Source: an uncultured Alphaproteobacteria bacterium | Lineage (GTDB): Bacteria; Pseudomonadota; Alphaproteobacteria; Caulobacterales; Caulobacteraceae | Reading direction: 5' to 3' | DNA: 5,881 nt | NCBI GenBank assembly: GCA_903928755.1 | Contig: CAIYSH010000233.1 | Location: forward strand, 1 to 5,881 | Shown here: positions 1 through 5,159 of the stretch, piece after piece | Position numbering within the stretch: position 1 is the stretch's first letter | Layout of the letters: every line of letters starts with the position of its first letter | Position numbers and translations under genes: made by a program | The notes under the pieces: generated by a model | Databases searched by the model: none | The model's input: the letters and a program-made list of their open reading frames with translations, nothing else | Told to the model about the DNA's origin: nothing

Positions 1-319
1 GCATCCGGCCCTGGGGCTCTAGCCAGATGCAGCCGCGCATGGCCTTGACGCTGTTGACCGGAAAGACTGCAGGCGGGAACCTGATGGTCAGGCCTGTGAA
101 CCGGGCCCAGTCCCGCAGGTCCTTGCCCATATACCTGGCCTTGGCCGGGACCGGGGTCTCCCTCTGGGCGTAGACGCTGGGATTGATCGTATTGAAAATA
201 CCGCCCACCAGAATGGGTTTCCAGACGGTCTCGACCTGCAATTCCTTCTGGAGGGCCTTGAGGTTCTCAAACGCCAGATAGGTCCAGGGACTGGAGCAGT
301 CGAAAAACACTTCAAGCAT
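1..319 (-). CDS. DsbA-fold protein, 2-hydroxychromene-2-carboxylate isomerase / kappa-class GST-like (partial, C-terminus cut off)
   Basis: The first 106 codons of a gene running off the left edge. The protein starts MLEVFFDCSSPWTYLAF, matching the first strand and active-site loop of 2-hydroxychromene-2-carboxylate isomerases and kappa-class glutathione transferases. In that family the Ser just before the Pro (here Ser10-Pro11) activates the glutathione thiol. Further family-like blocks are WKPILVGGIFN (residues 33-43), KARYMGKDLRDWA (60-72) and FPVNSVKAMRG (86-96). Known members are thioredoxin-fold enzymes with a helical insertion, about 200 residues long and glutathione-dependent; some act in aromatic degradation. 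There is no CxxC, so a disulfide oxidase is unlikely, although Cys8 lies two residues before Ser10. The start is supported by AAGGA 8 bases upstream. The gene follows the PhyH-like gene after 15 bases, so the two are probably co-transcribed. Family assignment is fairly secure; the substrate is unknown. Confidence 0.82.
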   Translation of the reverse strand, partial: MLEVFFDCSSPWTYLAFENLKALQKELQVETVWKPILVGGIFNTINPSVYAQRETPVPAKARYMGKDLRDWARFTGLTIRFPPAVFPVNSVKAMRGCIWLEPQGRM

Positions 320-327
320 TCCGGAGG

Positions 328-332
328 TCCTT
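328..332 (-). promoter_or_regulatory. Ribosome binding site of the DsbA-fold gene
   Basis: On the minus strand this reads AAGGA, 8 bases before the ATG at 319. It is the best-spaced Shine-Dalgarno match I found at any start in the window. It fixes the start of the partial DsbA-fold gene and lies within the 15-base gap after the PhyH-like stop codon, so the gene can initiate independently of its neighbour. Confidence 0.6.
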
Positions 333-334
333 GC

Positions 335-1264
335 TCAGGCCATGGCCGGGTTGTTTTCAAGCCGGGTCAGCCAGTAGTCCGCATCATAGGTCGGATCGTC
401 GGTCAGATATCGCCAGAGCTGGATCCGGTTGACGAATTCCAGGCGGCCAGTGTCCTGTTCGAACCAGGACTCCGGGGTCATCAGGGTCTGCTCGACACTG
501 GGGGGCAGGGGACCTTTCAGATAGAAGATCGGCCTTTGCTCGGTCTGGGGCTTCAGGGTTTCAAGATCAAACTGACGCACCTGGGTCCTGGAGGGGTTGA
601 TGCGGACCTTGAACATGGTGCGGGTTTCATCCGACAGATTGACCCCGCCTCCGTGCCATATGCCGGAATGCAGGAAGAGCAGGGTTCCGGCCTCGCAGAC
701 CATGTGCTGCTGGCCGCGGATGTTCTGATAACGGCCAAGCGCGACCTCACTCACCTTACGCAGATGAGTGCCGGGCACGAACCGGGTTCCGCCCATGGGG
801 CGGGTGACCTTGTGCGGATAATACATGATCTGCAGGTCAAAGGCCTGACGGGGGTCAATGGTCGAGTCCTGATGGGTGTGCTGGCTGACGCTCTCGCCGC
901 CCTCGTGATAGGCGGGCGGGAAAGTGACATGCAGGAAATGGTGATCAAAGACCGGGGCTTCGCCCACCAGGCTGCGGATGGCCCCGGCCACCAGGGGCAG
1001 GTTCAGCAGGCGGTTGATGGCAGAGCCCTGCGGATAGGTGCCCGAGAGCGGTGTGCCTGCCCCCACCTGGGGAATATCGGCCCGCGCCAGGATCTCGCCA
1101 TAGGTCCGCCGCAGCTTCTGTCCGGGGACGGCCGGGGCAATCTCGCCGATGGCATCCATGAACTGCTGATTGATCTCGTCTGGCACCACGGCGTCGAACC
1201 GCAGGAAGCCCCTGGCGACAAAGCTCGCCATCTGTTCTGCGCTGAGAAGTGGAAGTCCGCTCAT
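335..1264 (-). CDS. Phytanoyl-CoA dioxygenase (PhyH) family Fe(II)/2-oxoglutarate oxygenase
   Basis: A 309-residue protein of normal length for the PhyH family, cytosolic, with no signal peptide or membrane segment. These enzymes use Fe(II), O2 and 2-oxoglutarate to hydroxylate small molecules. The metal-binding facial triad is visible: His131-x-Asp133 in QHTHQDSTID, and the distal His204 in LHSGIWHGGGVN. Arg215 (SDETRTMFK), 11 residues later, is placed to bind the 2-oxoglutarate carboxylate. GGTRFVPGTH at 158-167 is the typical PhyH strand-and-turn block. Because the Asp of HxD is kept, hydroxylation is more likely than halogenation, where this residue is usually Ala or Gly. The start overlaps the stop of the upstream 91-residue gene as ATGA, with only a weak ribosome site, so translational coupling is likely. 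Substrate cannot be inferred: the family covers acyl-CoAs, ectoine, amino acids and secondary metabolites. Confidence 0.88.
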   Translation of the reverse strand: MSGLPLLSAEQMASFVARGFLRFDAVVPDEINQQFMDAIGEIAPAVPGQKLRRTYGEILARADIPQVGAGTPLSGTYPQGSAINRLLNLPLVAGAIRSLVGEAPVFDHHFLHVTFPPAYHEGGESVSQHTHQDSTIDPRQAFDLQIMYYPHKVTRPMGGTRFVPGTHLRKVSEVALGRYQNIRGQQHMVCEAGTLLFLHSGIWHGGGVNLSDETRTMFKVRINPSRTQVRQFDLETLKPQTEQRPIFYLKGPLPPSVEQTLMTPESWFEQDTGRLEFVNRIQLWRYLTDDPTYDADYWLTRLENNPAMA

Positions 1265-1536
1265 GCGTCGATCTCTACCAGTTGCTCGAAAAAGAATTCG
1301 TATTTCAGATAGCTGAGCTCGAATTCCTGGCCCCGGGTATGGGGCAGGATCTGCGCGGCCTGGAACAGCCGCCAGCCCGCCTTGAGGGCGGCCAGCCCGG
1401 TGGCAAAGGGGGGTTCGTCCTGATCGCCCGCCATGGTGCGGGTCGACCCGGTTCCATCATAGACCGCCCAGGCAACCACGGGCGAATCCAGGGCGGAATT
1501 GGCCAGATACAGAACCAGGACCTTTTGTCTTTGCAT
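1261..1536 (-). CDS. Small protein of unknown function (91 residues), first gene of the PhyH unit
   Basis: I do not recognise this family. The protein is 91 residues, with no signal peptide and no clear membrane segment. It opens with a short hydrophobic strand (VLVLYLANSALD, residues 6-17) and AWAVYDGTG (22-30), has an acidic-Pro turn (GDQDEPPFATG, 37-47), a helix-like stretch LAALKAGWRLFQAAQ (48-62), and an aromatic C-terminus ELSYLKYEFFFEQLVEI (73-89). It has no Cys and only one His, so it is not an obvious metal protein. That it is real is supported by the ATGA overlap of its stop with the PhyH-like start and by its position as first gene after a divergent spacer. A GGGGAA sequence ends 3 bases before the ATG, somewhat close for a ribosome site. 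Possible roles, inferred from context only, are an accessory subunit or partner of the oxygenase. A plus-strand frame covers the same bases but shows no protein-like features. Confidence 0.72.
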   Translation of the reverse strand: MQRQKVLVLYLANSALDSPVVAWAVYDGTGSTRTMAGDQDEPPFATGLAALKAGWRLFQAAQILPHTRGQEFELSYLKYEFFFEQLVEIDA

Positions 1537-1633
1537 GGGTTCCCCAAAACCTTTTCCTGATCATGGCCCACAGCGGGTCTGCTGTGAACAGGCTTGGTGG
1601 TGGAATCAGCCGACTCCGGATATGGAACGGAGC
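1537..1633. promoter_or_regulatory. Divergent spacer, expected to carry promoters for both flanking units
   Basis: This 97-base spacer lies between the starts of the 91-residue gene (minus strand) and rmuC (plus strand), so both upstream promoters should be here or just inside the flanking genes. I could not identify convincing -35 and -10 boxes on either strand. It holds a 6-base inverted repeat, listed separately, and no sign of a small gene. The promoter role is inferred from gene orientation alone. Confidence 0.45.
1569..1586. repeat. Inverted repeat in the divergent spacer
   Basis: CACAGC and GCTGTG are perfect 6-base arms separated by six bases (GGGTCT). The position between two divergent starts would suit a regulator binding site. 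It could also be chance, since such short arms are common in GC-rich DNA. There is no T-run on either side, so it does not look like a terminator. Confidence 0.3.
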
Positions 1634-2914
1634 ATGAACCTTGATCTTGTCCTCATCCTCGCCACCCTGTTCCTTGCCTCTGCCGTGGCCGCGGTCGCCT
1701 GGGCCCTTTCAGAGCGTCGGCGTGCAGGTCTGGCTGAGGCGCGGGTCCTTGTCCTGCAGGATGCCGCCGCCCGGGTGAGGGTGCTTGAGGAAATGGGGGC
1801 CAAGACCGCTGCCCTCCTGCAGGGCGAAGCGGTATCCGCCATTGCCGAGCAGGTGCTCAAGCGCGCCGACGAGACCTTCCACAATCGCGAACAGCTGGCC
1901 CAGGCCAGGCTGGAGGCCCAGCTCAAGCCGGTGGCCGAAACCCTGGCCAGGTTCCAGGAACAGGTGACGGCGGTTGAGAAGGTCCGGGCCGAGGAATCCG
2001 GCGGCCTGAAACAGCAGATCGCCGACCTGATGCAGGCGTCAGCTGCCACCCAGGCCGAGACCCGAAAACTGTCGTCCGCCCTGCGCCGTGGTGCCGGGGT
2101 CCAGGGCCGCTGGGGGGAGCAGACCCTGCGCAATGTGCTGGAGGCCGCCGGTCTGACCAAGCATTACGACTTCACCGAACAGACCTCGACCGACACCGAA
2201 GAGGGCCGGCGTCGGCCGGATGTCACCGTCCGTCTGCCCGGCGGCGCGGTCTTCGTCATAGATGCCAAGTGCTCCATCAACGCTTTCCTCGATGCCCAGG
2301 ATGCGGGGGATGAGGCCTTGCAGGAAGCGGCCTATGTCCGTCACACCCAGAGTGTCCGGGCCCACTTCCAGGGTCTGTCGGCCAAGGCTTACTGGGACCA
2401 GTTTGACGCTTCACCCGACTTTGTCGCCATGTTCATTCCGGGTGACAGCTTCCTTGCTGCAGCGGTAGAGCGGGCACCTGACCTGATGACCGAGGCCATG
2501 GACAAGCGGGTGCTGATCGTGACCCCGACCACACTTTTCGCCCTGTGCAAGGCCGTGGCCTATGGCTGGCGGGTGGAGGAACAGGCGGCCAATGCCCAGG
2601 AAATCTCGAAACTGGGCCGCGAACTCTACAAACGCCTCTCCGTCATGGGCGGCCATGCCGCAGCGGTGGGCAAGGCACTGGATCAGGCCGTCGGGCGCTA
2701 TAACCAGTTTGTCGGCTCCCTCGAGACCCAGGTCATGACCCAGGCCAAACGTTTCGAGGACCTGAAGGTCGATCACGAGGGGCGGGAATTACCTGATCTC
2801 GTTCCGGTCGAAACGGCGGTCCGGACATTTTCCAAGCTCTCCACCCTCGACAATGATCCTGATCCCGGGCCGGTCCCCGCCTTGACGCTCAAGGATCGGT
2901 CACCTAACTCCTGA
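1634..2914 (+). CDS. rmuC: DNA recombination protein RmuC, membrane-anchored nuclease-fold protein
   Basis: With this start the protein has 426 residues, a usual RmuC length. A hydrophobic N-terminal segment (about 3-25) followed by SERRR suggests an inner-membrane anchor. Residues about 30-150 are Ala/Glu/Gln/Arg-rich and coiled-coil-like. The conserved core follows: GRWGE (158-162), a PD-(D/E)xK-type nuclease signature with RPDV (194-197) and DAK (210-212), YWDQF (253-257), FIPGD (267-271) and TPTTLFALCKAVAYGWR (297-313). RmuC was named for limiting recombination at short inverted repeats in E. coli; its biochemical activity is less clear. ATG at 1634 is preferred because it puts the membrane segment at the terminus. 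ATG at 1622 adds only MERS, and the longest open frame (TTG at 1499) adds non-conserved sequence overlapping the divergent gene. The ribosome site is unclear. First gene of a probable rmuC-def-fmt-truA operon. Confidence 0.93.
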   Translation: MNLDLVLILATLFLASAVAAVAWALSERRRAGLAEARVLVLQDAAARVRVLEEMGAKTAALLQGEAVSAIAEQVLKRADETFHNREQLAQARLEAQLKPVAETLARFQEQVTAVEKVRAEESGGLKQQIADLMQASAATQAETRKLSSALRRGAGVQGRWGEQTLRNVLEAAGLTKHYDFTEQTSTDTEEGRRRPDVTVRLPGGAVFVIDAKCSINAFLDAQDAGDEALQEAAYVRHTQSVRAHFQGLSAKAYWDQFDASPDFVAMFIPGDSFLAAAVERAPDLMTEAMDKRVLIVTPTTLFALCKAVAYGWRVEEQAANAQEISKLGRELYKRLSVMGGHAAAVGKALDQAVGRYNQFVGSLETQVMTQAKRFEDLKVDHEGRELPDLVPVETAVRTFSKLSTLDNDPDPGPVPALTLKDRSPNS

Positions 2915-2919
2915 CCATC

Positions 2920-3429
2920 ATGGCTATTCGCGAAATCCTGGTTGTTCCAGATCCCGTCCTGAAGCAGGTCTCCGCACCGGTTGATGTGGTCGACGATGAT
3001 CTGCGGGCGCTCATGGATGACATGCTTGAGACCATGTATGACGCCCCCGGCATCGGCCTGGCTGCCATACAGATCGGTGTGGCCAAGCAGGTGATCGTCA
3101 TGGATCTGGCCGGCAAGGATGAGCCGCCCCAGCCGCGCTATTTCGTCAATCCGAAGATCATCTGGGCTTCGGAAGAGACGGCACCCTATGAAGAGGGCTG
3201 TCTGTCGGTTCCCGAAATCTATGACGAGGTCGAGCGCGCCGCCGAGGTGAAGATCAGGTATCTGGACTATCACGGCAAGGACGTGACCGAGCTTGCCGAA
3301 GGCCTGTTCTCCGTGTGCATCCAGCATGAGATGGATCATCTCAAGGGCGTCCTGTTCATCGACTATCTCTCGCGTCTGAAGCGGGAACGGGCAGTGTCCA
3401 AGGTCAAGAAGCTGGTCCGCGCCGCATAA
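2920..3429 (+). CDS. def: Peptide deformylase
   Basis: A full-length 169-residue deformylase, the cytosolic metalloenzyme that removes the N-formyl group from newly made proteins at the ribosome exit. All three signature motifs are present: GIGLAAIQ (44-51), EGCLSVP (92-98) and QHEMDH (135-140). The metal ligands are Cys94, His136 and His140, and Glu137 is the catalytic acid-base; metal is normally Fe(II) in vivo. The C-terminal helix ends in the basic stretch VSKVKKLVR, the region by which E. coli Def contacts the ribosome. The start lies 5 bases after the rmuC stop with no good Shine-Dalgarno at normal distance (AAGGA at 2891-2895 is about 25 bases upstream), so reinitiation after rmuC is plausible. 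It is paired with fmt, the enzyme of the opposite reaction, a very common arrangement in bacteria. Confidence 0.97.
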   Translation: MAIREILVVPDPVLKQVSAPVDVVDDDLRALMDDMLETMYDAPGIGLAAIQIGVAKQVIVMDLAGKDEPPQPRYFVNPKIIWASEETAPYEEGCLSVPEIYDEVERAAEVKIRYLDYHGKDVTELAEGLFSVCIQHEMDHLKGVLFIDYLSRLKRERAVSKVKKLVRAA

Positions 3430-3454
3430 ACCTTCGTTTCTAAGGCTGTCGTTT

Positions 3455-3468
3455 CGGGCTAAAGCCCG
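3455..3468 (+). repeat. Hairpin just before the fmt start codon
   Basis: CGGGCT-AA-AGCCCG is a perfect inverted repeat, best folded as a 5-base GC-rich stem with a TAAA loop. It ends 3 bases before the fmt ATG and 26 bases after the def stop, occupying the place where a ribosome binding site would normally be. No T-run follows, so an intrinsic terminator is unlikely. A role in setting fmt translation or in def/fmt mRNA processing is inference only. Confidence 0.45.
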
Positions 3469-3471
3469 TCC

Positions 3472-4398
3472 ATGCGTCTAGCCTTCCTCGGAACCCCTGA
3501 CATTTCGGCAACCTGCCTTTCTGCCCTGGCGCAGGCAGGGCACGAGATTGCCATGGTCTATTCCCAGCCACCGGCCCCGCGGGGGCGCGGCCAGGATCTG
3601 AAACCCTCTGCAACCCATGCCATGGCCCTGTCCCTGGGACTTGAGGTCCGGACGCCGGTCTCCATGCGCGACCCACAGGTCATGGCCGATTTCCAGGCGC
3701 TGAAGCTGGAGGCTGCCGTAGTGGTGGCCTTTGGCCAGATCCTGCCCGCTGCTGTGCTGGATGCCCCCCGACTGGGGTCCTTCAACCTGCATGCTTCCCT
3801 GCTGCCGCGCTGGCGGGGTGCGGCGCCGATCCAGCGGGCGATCATGGCCGGGGACGCACAATCGGGGGTTCAGGTCATGCGCATGACCGAGGGTCTGGAT
3901 GAAGGCCCGGTCCTTTCCGGAGCTGTCCTCGACATCGGTCCCCTTGAAACCGCCGGCAGCCTGCACGACCGGATGATGGCGGCGGGGGCTGGCCTGTTGG
4001 TGACGACCCTGGCCGATATCGCCGCCGGCCGGGCTGTTGAAACCCCTCAGGCTGAAGAGGGGGCCACCTACGCCAAAAAGATCCGAACGAAGGAAGCGCG
4101 TCTGGACTGGAGCAAGTCCGCCCTCGATCTGGATCGCAAGATCCGTGGTCTCTCGCCCTTTCCCGGGGCCTGGTTCGAGCTGGCGACCGAGAAGGGCCCG
4201 GTGCGGGTCAAGGCCCTGCTGTCCCGGGCCGAAGATGGCGCGGGCAGGCCCGGTGAGGTGCTCGATGACGCCCTGCTGGTGGCAACCGGCTCTGGTGCAG
4301 TCCGCCTCCTGAAGGTGCAGAGAGCCGGCAAGGCCCCCCAGGATGCCGTGACCTTCCTGCGGGGAACGACCGTTAGCCCCGGGACCCGGTTCCTCTGA
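3472..4398 (+). CDS. fmt: Methionyl-tRNA formyltransferase
   Basis: A 308-residue protein of normal Fmt length, which transfers a formyl group from 10-formyltetrahydrofolate to Met-tRNA(fMet) for initiation. The N-terminal Rossmann-like domain begins MRLAFLGTPD, the standard family start, which fixes the start codon despite no visible Shine-Dalgarno. YSQPPAPRGRG (30-40) begins the tRNA-contacting loop of the family. The catalytic block FNLHASLLPRWRGAAPIQ spans 104-121; Asn105, His107 and Asp143 (MTEGLDEGP) correspond to the E. coli triad Asn109, His111 and Asp147. YAKKI (200-204) and ARLDWS (209-214) mark entry to the C-terminal domain that binds tRNA. The stop overlaps the truA start by one base (TGATG), indicating coupling. 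Def, which removes the formyl group later, is directly upstream. Confidence 0.97.
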   Translation: MRLAFLGTPDISATCLSALAQAGHEIAMVYSQPPAPRGRGQDLKPSATHAMALSLGLEVRTPVSMRDPQVMADFQALKLEAAVVVAFGQILPAAVLDAPRLGSFNLHASLLPRWRGAAPIQRAIMAGDAQSGVQVMRMTEGLDEGPVLSGAVLDIGPLETAGSLHDRMMAAGAGLLVTTLADIAAGRAVETPQAEEGATYAKKIRTKEARLDWSKSALDLDRKIRGLSPFPGAWFELATEKGPVRVKALLSRAEDGAGRPGEVLDDALLVATGSGAVRLLKVQRAGKAPQDAVTFLRGTTVSPGTRFL

Positions 4399-5159
4399 TG
4401 CCGCGCTATCGGCTGACCATAGAGTATGACGGGGGCCCCTATTGCGGCTTCCAGGCCCAGGCCGATCTGCCATCGGTTCAGGGGGCCCTTGAGGCAGCGG
4501 TAAAGGCCTTCTGCGGCCAGACCCTGCGGGTGGCGGCGGCGGGCCGGACGGACACCGGCGTCCACGCTACGGGTCAGGTGGTCCATATCGATCTCGAGAA
4601 AACCTGGCCTGCCGAGACCGTACGCAATGCGCTGAATGCCCACCTGATCAAGGAGTCGGTGGTGGTTCTTGACGCCACTGTCGCCGAGGGCGACTGGCAC
4701 GCCCGGTTTTCGGCGACCGGACGGCGTTATCTTTATCGTATCCTCAACCGGGCAGCCCCGGCGGCGCTCGCGCGAGGCAAGGTCTGGCGTCTGAAGGGCG
4801 ATCTGGACGCCGAGGCCATGCACCATGCGGCCCAGGTCCTCCTGGGGCATCACGACTTCACCACATTCCGCGACCTGAAGTGTCAGGCCAGGTCACCCCT
4901 CAAGACCCTCGATGTGGCGCGGGTCAGCCGCCAGGGCGATGAGGTGCATATGGTGTTCGAGGCCCGGTCCTTCCTGCACCGCCAGGTCCGGTCCATGACC
5001 GGCACCCTGGCCCAGGTTGGCCTTGGTCGCTGGACGGCGGCGGATGTAAAGGCGGCGCTGGAGGCCAGGGATCGGCAGGCCTGCGGCCCGGTCGCACCCG
5101 CCGATGGCCTCTACCTGACTGGCGTCAGCTATCCCCCTGCGGAAAACGTCGCGAAATAG
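4398..5159 (+). CDS. truA: tRNA pseudouridine(38-40) synthase TruA
   Basis: A 253-residue protein of usual TruA length, which converts uridines 38, 39 and 40 in the anticodon stem-loop of many tRNAs to pseudouridine without any cofactor. It starts with the family strand YRLTIEYDGGPYCGFQ (4-19). The catalytic Asp52 sits in AGRTDTGVHA (48-57). RRYLYRI (109-115) contains the conserved active-site Tyr111; HHDFTTF (151-157) and RSFLHRQVRSMTGTL (190-204) are further core blocks. The family-like end is GLYLTGVSYP (237-246); the remaining seven residues PAENVAK are encoded inside the overlap with dapE. The start shares one base with the fmt stop, so translation probably depends on fmt. Last gene of the plus-strand unit; no terminator is visible behind it. 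Confidence 0.97.
   Translation: MPRYRLTIEYDGGPYCGFQAQADLPSVQGALEAAVKAFCGQTLRVAAAGRTDTGVHATGQVVHIDLEKTWPAETVRNALNAHLIKESVVVLDATVAEGDWHARFSATGRRYLYRILNRAAPAALARGKVWRLKGDLDAEAMHHAAQVLLGHHDFTTFRDLKCQARSPLKTLDVARVSRQGDEVHMVFEARSFLHRQVRSMTGTLAQVGLGRWTAADVKAALEARDRQACGPVAPADGLYLTGVSYPPAENVAK
5129..5159. other. Convergent 31-base coding overlap of truA and dapE
   Basis: The truA stop (TAG, 5157-5159) lies inside dapE, and the dapE stop (TAG on the minus strand, 5129-5131) lies inside truA. The shared bases encode the poorly conserved tails of both proteins: roughly SYPPAENVAK of TruA and RYFATFSAGG of DapE. No intergenic space is left for a conventional terminator, so transcripts from the two sides should be antisense to each other here. 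Confidence 0.9.

Noticed and set aside
536..1312. Plus-strand open frame of 258 codons opposite the PhyH-like gene
   Set aside because: It lies almost fully antisense to a gene with clear catalytic motifs. Its translation is low in recognisable structure and typical of GC-rich third-position effects on the opposite strand.
1249..1560. Plus-strand open frame of 103 codons opposite the 91-residue gene
   Set aside because: It competes with the minus-strand gene, but only the latter has the ATGA overlap with PhyH and a protein-like pattern of hydrophobic and aromatic segments.
1606..2160. Minus-strand open frame of 184 codons opposite the start of rmuC
   Set aside because: The Ser/Arg/Ala-rich translation is what antisense reading of an Ala/Glu/Gln-rich coiled-coil region gives; no motif is present.
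2963..3072. Unusual Ile at position 50 in the GIGLAAIQ motif of the deformylase
   Set aside because: That motif position is variable in the family, and Ile is common in alphaproteobacterial deformylases as I recall, so it is not remarkable.
3455..3468. Intrinsic terminator between def and fmt
   Set aside because: The hairpin is followed by TCC and the fmt ATG with no T-run, so it does not meet the usual terminator pattern; it is kept only as a hairpin.
3478..4473. Minus-strand open frame of 331 codons opposite fmt
   Set aside because: It is antisense to fmt, which has a full set of conserved residues. The predicted protein is rich in Gly, Pro, Gln and Arg with no family motif.
4068..4853. 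Minus-strand open frame of 261 codons across the fmt/truA junction
   Set aside because: It is antisense to two well-supported genes and has no recognisable domain.
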